From: Trissonchulus latispiculum
Lineage: Eukaryota > Nematoda > Enoplea > Enoplida > Ironidae
Reading direction: 5' to 3'
DNA: 64,000 bases
NCBI GenBank assembly: GCA_030248195.1
Contig: JASAND010000749.1
Span: 1-64,000 of the forward strand
Part shown: piece by piece, positions 1-9,884 of the stretch
Position numbering within the stretch: the stretch's first letter is position 1
Layout of the letters: every line of letters starts with the position of its first letter
Translations under genes and position numbers: made by a program
The notes under the pieces: generated by a model
What the model was told of the DNA's origin: nothing
Databases searched by the model: none
What the model saw: the letters and a program-made list of their open reading frames with translations, nothing else

Positions 1-299
1 GGGGGTAATTTGTGAAATATTCCTTGTGTTTCGCATTCTTTTCGTGAAAATCTTCATAAATGATGAAACAAATTTGACTTTAGCTAATCGGGTAGTTTTG
101 CACTATGGAGTTGGGATTTGAAAAGTGTAGGTGTTAGTTGTTACGTTGGGACGGGCGGGAGCAGTTTGGTGTATATTTGGGCGAATACCCTCTAGTTTGG
201 CAGCTGTGACTCCCAGGTTTTGGTAACTTTGTAGTGAGCGGTTTTGTCATATTATTTTGAGTTTTGTCTTTGGAAATTTATGAGAATGTACGGTTGAAT

Positions 300-798
300 T
301 TGTTAGTTGAAGTAAAGTATCGTGTTTCCCAATTCTCTAATTTTAACGATTCAGTTAGATAGGCGCGAGGAGGCAGTTTTTAGGCATACCCTACCGAGCG
401 AAGAACTTGCACATTTCTTTATTAGTCATTTATTCAGCAGTACACTGAGCGACAACATTTCTACACTAGATAGACCTGTTATTTTACAATTAAATGATTT
501 GTTAATCAAAACTAACGGTCATGTTGCAATTTCCGATTGGCGATTTGCTATTTCCCTTGGGAGAGGGGTCGCCAACTGCCAGCAAGTTGAAATCTCGATT
601 GGGGAAGTACCGAAAATGTCCCCCCGTTTTGGGAAACCGCCGATAGAAATCCACATTTGGAGACGTCGTCAGAAGAGGTCCTCTTTTGTCGGTGGTTCGC
701 TAAATCAGGCTGAATCTAATTGGATGTTGCCCGCCAACCCCTTCCGAAACGGGAATCCTATTTGTGATCGATTAAAAACCACCATTATCTCTAGCTAG
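300..798 (+). pseudogene. Unknown protein-coding fragment, paralogous to 25022-25260 (-)
   Basis: An open frame of about 158 codons ends at a TAG near 798. It has no ATG at its beginning: the first codon that could serve is GTG at 322 and the first in-frame ATG is at 616. It is therefore an exon or a truncated copy rather than a full gene. The segment with DRREEAVFRHTLPSEE followed by LFSS aligns with a minus-strand frame at 25022-25222 that reads DRHERRDVRHTLPVIE followed by LFSI. The similarity continues into the upstream DNA (the TAAAGTA-TCGTG region). That shared peptide suggests a dispersed gene or transposon-protein fragment. I do not recognise the family and assign no function. Confidence 0.4.
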
Positions 799-1595
799 AC
801 CAACACTAATTTTAACTATTACTGATACGGTTACGATCTGCTGGAGCACTATTTAAATGTACATTGCATAGCATTTGCGTTATGAAAACATAAAAAGATT
901 CTTGCTTCTTTCAAGCTTTAACTGTATACCCAAGATCCAGTACGATAGAGTAGTGTAAGTCTGGTAACTGAATACATGCAACTACCTAATCCTAGTGCAT
1001 TTTGGTGGAGCTCCCAAGCTACACTGGTGCTCGAAAATATGCAACCATTTTGATTGCAGACTGTCGAAGATTGTGTAAAGACTCCATTCAGCTGCTTAAA
1101 TACTTAGCTGCCAAACCTAATCTGCATATTATTTCTCAAAAAAACCTCAGTTCTATGCTAGACCTATGTTGAAGATAAGGCTGCTGTATGGAGAAATGAT
1201 TCAATGGAGAAATGATGTATACTGCAATGGGCATGCTAATTATCCTTTTATGACTTTCGTAATCTTTCTCTTTTATACATTCCTGCTCCAGCAGGAATGA
1301 AAAGTAAACATTTAATTGTTAGACTTCAGCGAAAACTGGTCGTCTTGCATCTCATCTTGCCATTCCAAAAAACTTTTTGTCGCTTCAAATTTTGCAGATC
1401 GTCGTTGCTTTATTTTCGTTACTTTCTTTCTTCGGCCTCATTGGATAGCAGTAGTTTTAATAGAAAATACGTAAAACTACATACATAGATAACAAATTTT
1501 AAACTAAATCAGACATAAGCCCTCGTCAATCACGGATTTGCAGATTTGTAAAATATATAAAGCAACGAGAATACTGATATCTCACATATTCATAC
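799..1595. other. Non-coding stretch downstream of MMP exon
   Basis: No convincing coding exon. This is where the MMP exon completing the zinc motif (GHxxGxxH) should lie on the minus strand. I looked for reverse-strand codons for HALG/HSLG and did not find them, so that exon is either outside the window or lost. Confidence 0.4.
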
Positions 1596-1760
1596 CAATT
1601 TCGTGCGCAAGAACAGCTGGGAAAAAAGAAGTGACATTCCTGAAAGCTTCATTTAAAACCCAAGTTTCATGATCGTCAAAGTGAATATCACCATCCAGAC
1701 TGCCAGGATTACGATGGTTTGGAAAGAACGTGTGCGCCAAAATGTTAGTCATGCTACCAG
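1596..1760 (-). CDS. Matrix metalloproteinase, catalytic-domain exon (second visible)
   Basis: Secreted or membrane zinc endopeptidase of the matrixin family, which cleaves extracellular-matrix proteins. This 165-nt exon reads in part LAHTFFPNHRNPGSLDGDIH, then FDDHETW, and ends AHEIG. These are the hallmark matrixin segments: the structural-zinc His of HTFFP, the GDIHFDD calcium/zinc-binding stretch, and the first His and catalytic Glu of HExGHxxGxxH. The acceptor is a pyrimidine-rich tract ending TTTTCAG (CAG at 1761-1763 on the plus-strand axis). The donor is GTATGA just after the first base of the Gly codon (phase 1). Splicing to the exon at 2061-2224 restores FDGAGSMTN without a break. 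The rest of the zinc motif must be on a further exon that I cannot find. Confidence 0.85.
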
Positions 1761-2060
1761 CTGAAAATATAATTGGAATTTGGTATGCTGCTTTAATTGC
1801 TACAACATATTATGACAAGATAACAGAGCAGTCTTGCGAATGCAGAATGAGCATGTGGAATAAAACTTAACTTTAAGTGTCAAACAGAATATGTTTGAAA
1901 TAACGAAATAACGCAAACACTGACCCCGTCTTGATATCTTGATTCAGTAAATGCAGAAGGTATGCAACCAGGAAATAGCTATGCAATTTATTTGTGTGGC
2001 AATTACTGTTATCCCATGGCTCATTTTGATTCAGCCTAATGCAACAAAGGTATCTCAAAC

Positions 2061-2224
2061 CTCCGTCAAAAGGATATCCGTCTCCATGATCCCCTTCCGC
2101 AAATTTAACTTTGATATCACCTCCACTGGCACTGGCTGCCTCAGAAAGATTTAGTCTAACATTGACAGTTGCAGGAAGAGCCACCTGGTTCGACCACATC
2201 TGGAAAGTCTGTCTGACCAAGGCT
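2061..2224 (-). CDS. Matrix metalloproteinase, catalytic-domain exon (first visible)
   Basis: Minus-strand 164-nt exon that reads ALVRQTFQMWSNQVALP and later GGDIKVKFAEGDHGDGYPFDG in family-typical order. In matrixins the ADIxIxFAxGDHGDGYPFDG block carries structural-zinc and calcium ligands. The acceptor is TCAATTTCAG just upstream (minus sense). The donor is GTTTGA in phase 1, and a 300-bp intron (1761-2060) separates it from the next exon. A hAT-type element (2343-3565) sits in the intron on its 5' side. The protein upstream of ALVRQTF (the W..LTY.I region) is not adjacent, so at least one exon is missing or distant. Frame, splice signals and motif residues are all intact, so I treat it as functional-looking. 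Confidence 0.85.
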
Positions 2225-2342
2225 CTGAAATTGACATAAAGGCAACCGTTACAAATTCCGTTTCCAATGTTATTGGAATTACGCAGTGTGATTATCAAGC
2301 TACCGTTTAGAAACATGGCTACTAGTCCGACGTGCCTAACAG

Positions 2343-3565
2343 CAGGGATGGAAACTGGGTCATGGGTCATTGGGTCATGGGTCGTTTGGGTCGCTATTTT
2401 TGCTTGGGTCACTGGGTCTTGGGTCACTAATTTTGGGAAACCTTTGGGTCAGGGTGGGTCTGGGTCAAGCCTCCTATGGGTCAATTTGGGTCTGGGTCAG
2501 CAATTTTAGTGGGTCGTTTTGGGTCTGGGTCACACGGGTCCTACCAAATCTTTAAAGTTTCAATTTTCGTGGTGGCAGTTTAGCTAGTTTTAAAGGTAAA
2601 CCCGTCATTTCTGAAAAATGATCACGCCTTCGGCGCGATCACTAACAAATTACTTAAAATTAGTAGTCATTTCGCAGAAATCAGTAGTTAGGTGTGACTT
2701 GCTTTGCCATTCTATTTCAGTGGATTCACATAGTAAAAGCAAGTATACCAAGGTAGACACATTTCTGTCGATTCTAAAATTTTACAGCATCAACCACTCA
2801 CGTCTCAAAAGCAAAATGGCCAGCAAAATTCTGCAGTGGCTGCATTCCTTCTTTCAATTCCATCACAATTTTCCAATTTGAGCTAATTTTTAAAATTATA
2901 CTGCTAGCTAAATGGCTTTAAAGTGTTTTAAATGCAAAAACCTACAAATGCTTCCAGAAAAAGTTTGGTTCCCTAGTTTCCTTCCATGGCTTCCCCATAC
3001 CACGTTAAAATTTTAATTATTGAAATAATTTAAACTTTTGAATTTTTATGCCCCGTGTAAAATTTTAAAGTTATTGGTCAAAAAACCAAAAGTTTAAGGG
3101 CTTTTGGGAAATCGCTAAAGATACCTCGTCTCACATTTTTTTAAATAAAAAACCTTGTCTCGGGTTGCACATCTAGTATATAATTCAAAATTGAAAACCG
3201 CCGGTCCATGTTTAGGTTTTTTGTAAGAAAAACAAACTGTTGATCTAGTTTCATAAAATGAGTGGAATGTGCTTATTCTTTCATCTTTCCAAAAATTAAG
3301 AAAGTTAGGGAGTTTCAAAAACACTGCACAATGGGACAATCTTGGTTAGGTAAAGTCAGTCTGTGTAACGTATTTCTTTGGGTCATCTGGGTCTGTGTCA
3401 GGAAAATTCTTGGGTGAGTTGGGTCTGGGTCACGAAAGCGTTTGGGTCATTTGGGTCTGGGTCACTAAATTTCAAGATTTTATGGGTCATCTTAGGTCTG
3501 GGTCAAATTAGCGTTTGGGTCGAGTGGGTCATGGGTCACAAAAAGTGACCCAGTTTCCATCCCTG
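2343..3565. mobile_element. Non-autonomous hAT-type element, GGGTC subterminal repeats
   Basis: 1223-bp element with 20-bp perfect terminal inverted repeats, CAGGGATGGAAACTGGGTCA. It is flanked by an exact 8-bp target duplication CCTAACAG (2335-2342 and 3566-3573), which is diagnostic of the hAT superfamily. About 200 bp at each end is packed with degenerate GGGTC repeats. Unusually these run in the same direction at both ends rather than inverted. The AT-rich core has no transposase, so it would have to be mobilised in trans. It sits in the presumed MMP intron. Confidence 0.9.
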
Positions 3566-3600
3566 CCTAACAGATCTTCTAATATCTTCTACACATCTAA

Positions 3601-3932
3601 AGGCCAGTTCACCCTGGGCAAGTTTAGAGCAACTTCGTGTCCGCAATTTCAGTTGCCATATCAAAGCATTGCAGCAGCTTGCGCAAACAGTTGCTTCAAC
3701 TAGTTGAGGCAACAACCTATCAAGTGCATGAATTCTGGCGCGCCTATTATTATTGTATGAAACTACCAATCAGCGTTAGGAATCGCCCAAGCGCACCTGC
3801 GGCAACTTGGTGGCGACAACTTTATCCTCAGTTGCGAGTACATTCACCTTGGGCAAGTGTCAAACAACTTAGTTGTAGCAACCAAGTTGCTCCAATTAAG
3901 ATGTCCCAAAGTTGCTTAGTGTGAACTGGTCT
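3601..3932. mobile_element. PIF/Harbinger-like MITE (332 bp)
   Basis: Terminal inverted repeats AGGCCAGTTCAC and GTGAACTGGTCT are flanked by a 3-bp TAA duplication (3598-3600, 3933-3935), as expected for PIF/Harbinger. The interior has many CAACTT/AAGTTG words in both orientations and no coding capacity. Confidence 0.75.
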
Positions 3933-4192
3933 TAAGGGGAGTCACTTTGGTCAAAAATCAATAGTTACGGATCATTTTCACACATAGTATGTCTTCATAT
4001 GTTTTAAAAACAAGAAAAATATTAGTGTTCGAAATCAAACTGTGACAGAGTTATTCAGGTTCAAAGCTGGAAAACTTGAAAATTCCGGTGATGAGTCTTG
4101 TAAGGTCAGGTGGGGACCGAACGCTATCGAGAACAGGGTTTACCGATAAACCAAATAAAAAGCCTTTTCAAAATAATTTAAGTGCAGACTTG

Positions 4193-5795
4193 GCCCTGTT
4201 GCATAAAAACTAACAGTGTTAGCTGTTAGACTGTTAGACTGTTAGACTAATATTTAACAGTGTTAGAAATTTTGTTGCATAAAGCAACTGTTAGAAACAA
4301 GCTCATTCTAAGTCTAATAATCAGTGTAGAAGTGGCATTTAAGCGCATATTCCGGGGCACTGATTATCAGTCTGATAATCAGTGCATTTTTTGGTCAGGA
4401 CGGTGATAGTTTACTTATTTTCCATCAGTTTTTTTTTGTGTTTTCGTTGCCTTTTCAAGTTCTCATATAGAGTTTTTAGTTTGTCAGTAGAAATGACTGT
4501 TTTAAGATGTAATTAACTGCACTTTTTTAATCCTCCCATTTTGCGGAAGCTTGTCATTTCTAAGCAATCTATCGCCACGACACATGACTATAGTCTGTCA
4601 AGAAAACTTAAAAATTATGGCTAATAGGCTAACGGGCTAACGCTAACGCTCCAGGCTAACGCTTGGAAACAAGTGGTTAATACTTGCAGCTCCAATTACG
4701 GTTTCACAGTTTTTCTAAAAATTTCTAAAAACCCTTGCATCCCCTACAGATCCTGGCCAATTAGCGTTAACGTAATAAAATCGCAAATCTGGCTCGCACA
4801 CTAGCATAACGTTCAGGGAAGTGTCACCGTGGCGATTCACATACAGTTCTTCAGAATTGGTAGGCCTTTTAATGTCAATATGTGTCCCGTCGACACAGCC
4901 GATCACGCAGGGAATTGACGCAATTTGTCTGAACCGAGTTGTCATAGCTGCTAGCTGGGCGTCCGTGGAGGGCCAGCGCACGAAACGAGGTAAAAGATGG
5001 CGGTTTACAACACCAACAAATCATTGAATTACCCGAGAAACTGTGCTTTTATCGACGCCGTGAGCATCAGCAGCTAAACGAGATTACCTCCCGTAGCAAG
5101 GTATCTAATGGCCAATTTAACCTGATGCTCTGCCGATAAAGCATGGTTTCTTGAAGTATCATGGGCCAGGTGCGCGCCAACTAAGTCTAGAATTAATTTA
5201 ATCTTTTCGTCCGTGAGACGAACCCGATACTGGTTTTCATAGTCTAAAAAGTTGAAATTAATTCTAGGGCAAAAAACTAGACGCTTTCTTCGATGCTGGA
5301 ATTGTAAGTCGTCAATCCAGTCATTGTCAGAATCAGAGTCAGAAAGCATTACTTAAGCTAAAATACGGATAGCCACAATAAAAATTTGAATAAGCACAAC
5401 CTAAATTAGATTACTGTATCAAATTTTCAAAACAAGCTGAGTAAAATGCTTCAAGTTGAAAAAATCGCTCATTTTGCATTGTCTTAAAAATACAGTCAGT
5501 TAACATCGCAAATATTTCTACAAACTTCATTAAAATTTACTAAATCCAAAAAACTCCCTACTAATAAAACATCTAAAGGTGACCATATGACTGATAGACT
5601 GTTAGCTCTAAATTATCAGTCAAAAACTAACACTCTTGAAGTATAGGCAACAAACACTGTTAGATTTACTGTTATAACACTGTTAGTTATCAGTTAACAG
5701 TGAGTTAACAGTGTTAGACTTTATGCAACAGAAACCACTGTTAAACTGATAGACTGTTAGACTGTTAGACTGATAAAACTTTTATGCAACAGGGC
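4193..5795 (-). mobile_element. PIF/Harbinger transposon, inactivated
   Basis: 1603-bp element with terminal repeats GCCCTGTTGCATAAAA and TTTTATGCAACAGGGC. It is flanked by 3-bp TTG (4190-4192, 5796-5798). Subterminal tandem CTGTTAGA units lie at both ends. It carries a broken minus-strand transposase. The related copy at 28091-29300 shows the same locus without the insertion, which supports these boundaries. Confidence 0.85.
4715..5349 (-). pseudogene. Harbinger (HARBI1-like) transposase, broken
   Basis: DDE transposase of the PIF/Harbinger superfamily (DDE_Tnp_4), which cuts and pastes the element. The N-terminal piece (5349 down to about 5074) begins MLSDSDSDNDWIDDL and has the family's helix-rich region ending ALSAEHQVKLAIRYLATGG. 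The central piece (4981 down to 4715) has IPCVIGCVDGTHIDIKRP, carrying the first catalytic Asp, and ends NWPGSVGDARVFRNF, near the second catalytic Asp. Between them a frameshift after ATGG and an in-frame TGA interrupt the HGVDKSTVSRVI helix-turn-helix-like stretch. A stop follows RNF, and the C-terminal third with the catalytic Glu is missing. The second, Myb-like ORF usual in Harbinger elements is absent. Confidence 0.85.
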
Positions 5796-6842
5796 TTGCT
5801 AACCAGGCGTTCACAATGCATGCTTGAGTGATGCACTGACCTAACTTTGGAAGACTGCCCAGTATGACTTTAACCCATTTTCTCCTGCACAGACAGCATT
5901 TTAGACCCATTGTTCTCTGATAAAAGTTGCTCCTCGTTTTATTAGCTATCGAGTAATACCCAATTTGTACATATTTGGAGAAATTTAAAAATTGGCATTC
6001 TTATCTATAAAGATCAAACATGCCACCACAGCAGTAGGGATGTTTTGATTTCGTCTTTTTCAGAATTTTGATTTTTGATTTTTGATGCAGGTGCCAAATT
6101 ATGTAATTTTGATTTTTGATTTTTGATATTACTCAAATTTCAATAATTTTGATTTTTGATTTATTTTTGATTTTTGATTTCTGATTTTTGATTTTTGATT
6201 CATTGCAAAAAATTGGCTTCAACGACAAAATCACAGCTTAATGGAAGGGAGGTGGTTGGATACCAAATTTTATAGCCTTTTATTTGCCCTTGTGTTTGCA
6301 GGCTTAATACACACAAAGCAAGACAAATTTTTGGAGTCCAGCGGCAAATCAATTAAAAAATGAAACTGGAATCCCTACTATTGAGAATTTGCACAAATAT
6401 GCATCGGTCACTGCTACGAAGGGGCAAACAGGATGGCAAACAATTAGCTTGCTCAAAACCCCGAATTAAAGCACCTACGTGCAGATATTTATTGTACCAA
6501 ATTACTTTGACAAGCCAAGTACGAAAACGGCACTTGAAAAATATCACGAGCTTTAAATTTGAATTAAAATATGGATATAATTAGAAATGTCGCAAATTTG
6601 CCATTTTTTGGCTCTGGCCATCCCTCGTCGTATTGAGACGTGTGTCCGGGATTAAACACCAGCAATTGGAGTGAATAACACGCATCTTTGTTTTATATGC
6701 AAGTTGGCATACCAAATTTAGAGCTCTGGTTACAACTGATTTTTAGAGCATTGTATTAAAATATTTGGGAACATGACGTAATCACAAGCAGCAGCATGGA
6801 GTACCAGAGCTACGCAACTACACTACAACTACAAAAATTTGG

Positions 6843-7245
6843 AGGTGACTAAAACCAGGATCAGGATCCATCTCAGGATCGGGTTGTAACTTCAGGATCA
6901 GCTGCGGGATCAGCATATAACTTTAGGATCCGACTTAGGGGTGGATCCTGAGTTCAGGATCGGATGTCTAAAAACAGGATCTATTTCAGGATCAGCATGT
7001 AAATTCAGGAACAGCTTCAGGATAGGCTTTTAAGTTCATAATTCGACTTAGGGGGGATTATGGTGGATCCTGCAGCCGATCCTGAAGTTACGAACGAATC
7101 CTGAAATGGTCCTGTTTTTAGGCACTCCATCCTGAAATCAGGATCCACTACTACCCGATCCTGATGTTTTTAGCCGATCCTAAAATGGATCCTGTTTTTA
7201 GTCACCCAATCCTGATCCTGATCCAGGTCCTGGTTTTAGTCACCT
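6843..7245. mobile_element. Palindromic element with GGATC repeats
   Basis: 403 bp with termini AGGTGACTAAAACCAGGATC and its inverted counterpart ending GGTTTTAGTCACCT. The left half is rich in CAGGATC and the right half in GATCCTG, so the whole can fold back. I see no clear target duplication. No coding capacity. Confidence 0.65.
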
Positions 7246-7723
7246 ACCAAAAATTTTGAAGTTTTTTGAAGATATTTGAAGGAGGTTTGACAAGTTCATT
7301 CATTTATTTATGCAACGATATTTTAGTGACTGCTTAATTATGTGACTGACATACGAGCACATAATGCCAGCAACTTCGCGAGGCTGCTGTGCAAAAAGCA
7401 TAGAAACTTAACTATTTTGAAGGAACCCAGTCAGTTACTAATGTATGACGATTTGAGCGCAATCGAAAAATTTTTTCCATCAGTATATTTAGTATACCCC
7501 CTTAGGCCCTTGTGTTTAACCGAAGCTCAATTGTACCTAAATGTCAATGGTGATGTCTTTCCTTAGGAAAAAAAGTGCAAGAAAAGCTTACAAGATTCAA
7601 ATTTACGTGGTAAATTTAGAATAATTTCAAATTAATTTAATTTCAATTATACCTAATTAATCATACAAAATTTTTGATTTTTCAAGAACTTTTATTCATT
7701 ATGTATTTAGATGTAATATTCTA

Positions 7724-8114
7724 GGGTCTTATCTCGATTACCCCCCCCACCACTCAAAATCCTTAAACCTGGACCAATTGAGCTATAAAATTTGGTGTGG
7801 GTATGTTTTCCACCACGCTGAGTTCAATATCTCAAAATTTTTTGAGAAATTCGACTTTTTTCGATTTCTAAGGGGGACCAAGGGAAACCGAAACATTTTT
7901 GTCTTCAATTTTGCTGAAAAGATATATAGGGGTATTCGTGGTCGTAGAACACGAATCTTAAGTCCGTTTTTTTGTTCAGCTTTTGGTTAGCTCAGTATAA
8001 GCTAAAGATTTAAGCTTAAGATTTAATCTATACTGAGCTAACGAAAAGCTGAATCGAAAAACGGACTTCTGATTCGGGTTCTACGACCCGGAAAACTCCT
8101 ATATATACAGCTAC

Positions 8115-8177
<63 letters not shown>

Positions 8178-8377
8178 GCAAAATCGAAGACAAAAAATTT
8201 TTTGGTTTCCCTTGGTCCCCCCTTAGAAATAGAAAAAATCGAATTCCGCGAAATCGAAAAATTTTGCTATATTTGAACTCAGCGTGGTCGAAAACATACC
8301 CATACCAAATTTTAGCTCATTTGGTCAAGTTTTGCGGATTTTGAGTGTGGGGGAGGGGGGTAATCAAGATAAGACCC
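7724..8377. mobile_element. Fold-back element with 8-bp target duplication
   Basis: 654-bp near-complete palindrome. Arms run about 7724-8020 and 8030-8377, beginning GGGTCTTATCTCGATTACCC and ending with its inverse. Flanks ATATTCTA and ATTTTCTA differ by one base, consistent with an 8-bp duplication. The right arm contains a (TA)n microsatellite. The arm sequence TTTCCCTTGGTCC recurs in the tandem array at 51186-51890. Confidence 0.75.
8115..8174. repeat. (TA)n microsatellite
   Basis: About 30 uninterrupted TA units inside the right arm of the fold-back element. The left arm has only ATATATAGG at the mirrored position, so the run expanded after the palindrome formed. Confidence 0.95.
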
Positions 8378-9884
8378 ATTTTCTATCTCAGTCGAACTGT
8401 TATAATGAATAATTGTTTTTCGGATCAATTTTCCCCGGGAAAATTCATACCGGTGTAATTTTGGTGGGCGGAATTCTACGCCGGTGTAGTTTTTTTTCGG
8501 AGGGGAAATTCGCAAATGGGAAAGTCACACCGTGACAGAGCGATCACTGCTTGCGAAAATTATACAAAAGCGTACGTCTATGGAACAATCACCCATCGTC
8601 TTTGAATCGCTACTGCTTATCCTCCCTACTTGAAAACAAAACAGGACAGCGCATTAGCAGTAGCGGTAATTGCGGCGATGAACAATATTCCAGTATTATA
8701 AATGTATAAATATATAAGAACATATGAAACATCAGCAAACCAAGTTTCAACAGATAGCTCGTTTTCTTTAGTGCAGTTAACAAACTCATGCATGGCAGCT
8801 ATAATTGGAAAAAGAAGACGCTGCATCAAAAATCAAAAATCAAAAAGATTGATTCGCTTAAAACCAAACATTTTGATTTTTGATGCATGTGCTAAATTTT
8901 GCAATTCTGATTTTTGATTTTTGATTCAGCTGCAAATTTCAATAATTTTGATTTTTGATTTTGAATCAAAAATCAAAAATCACATCAAAATTAATTTTGA
9001 TTTTTGATTTTTGATCATTAAAACAACCCTACGACAGCAGTCGTGTTCAATGTTGACGCATTTGTTTTAGCCACATTATGAGACAGACATGGATATATTA
9101 ATCTGCCAAGCTTGATGACTTTTTACCGCATTGAGTGAGAAATTATCAAAATAATGAGAAAATTATGAAAAATGGCCATTTTTTTACCAAACTTTGCTGT
9201 TTTATGGCAAGCTTTTTGAGCTTATTATAGTGGTAGAAACTTGGAACTACTTTCATATGACCTGTTTTACGCGTAGAGTGCAGCTATCTCTAGTTGGCCA
9301 TTTCTGTGACTTTTGTCAATCGTTCAGGACACGGAAAATAGTACGGTAGGTCCTGTTTTTCATGGTCTAAAAACGACTGATTTTCCAAAATCTGACTTTA
9401 AAAATTCACCTAGAATCGGTCACTCAACGGAATTGCACCAAACTAGATAGCTGCACTTTACGATATGTACTTAACATGTGTGCAAAGTTGTAGCGCTGTA
9501 TCTTTCATACAGCGGAAACCTTTTTCTGCAACAAACCTTTTAACCCAACTTGTTCATTTTTCTATGTTTAACATATGTCAAGTTCACCTTTGAAGGGTTC
9601 TATAGAACGATAGAAACAGTATCACGCATAACGCTCTTGTCTTGTTTTGAGGACCCATGAGGACTACAAAATATGAACAAAATAGGAGATGGTCGAAAAA
9701 TTGGCGAAAAAATGATCCCGCCCTTAAGTTCAAAATTTCAAAAGATTATAACTTATCTACAGCTGCCGTGCTGTACTGCTTGTTGTCAGCACAAACCAGT
9801 TTATAATAAACTTAAAGGGGGGTCCATCACGGAAGATTTTATGGCTTTTCAGAAGTTTTCAAGAAGTTTCAAATGAATATTTTG

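Larger units (their letters stand above)
6035..9031. mobile_element. Non-autonomous hAT-type element, TTTTGAT repeats (3 kb)
   Basis: Ends TAGGGATGTTTT and AAAACAACCCTA. The flanks CCACAGCAG (left) and CGACAGCAG (right) match at 8 of 9 positions. The reverse-complement repeat copy near 28780 has the uninterrupted sequence, a natural empty site. Both ends are dense in TTTTGATTTTTGA words (6040-6210, 8825-9020). The interior holds two further palindromic elements (6843-7245, 7724-8377) and no transposase. Confidence 0.8.
3936..9723 (+). mobile_element. TTAA-type repeat, copy 1, interrupted by two transposons
   Basis: Pieces 3936-4192, 5796-6034 and 9032-9723 form one diverged repeat of about 1.2 kb. 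Its reverse complement is seen almost uninterrupted at 28091-29300. The split points match exactly the Harbinger insertion (4193-5795) and the hAT insertion (6035-9031). The right end runs ...GATCCCGCCC followed by TTAA. Other copies in the window are bounded by TTAA, suggesting a piggyBac- or Kolobok-like target. No open frame of note, so it is non-autonomous. Confidence 0.6.

Noticed and set aside
1190..1250. MMP exon completing the zinc motif (minus strand, GCATGCCCATTGC)
   Set aside because: The translation gives no GHxxGxxH in any frame.
2267..2555. Gly/Trp/Val-rich ORFs WGSLG-like
   Set aside because: Translations of the GGGTC array, not genes.
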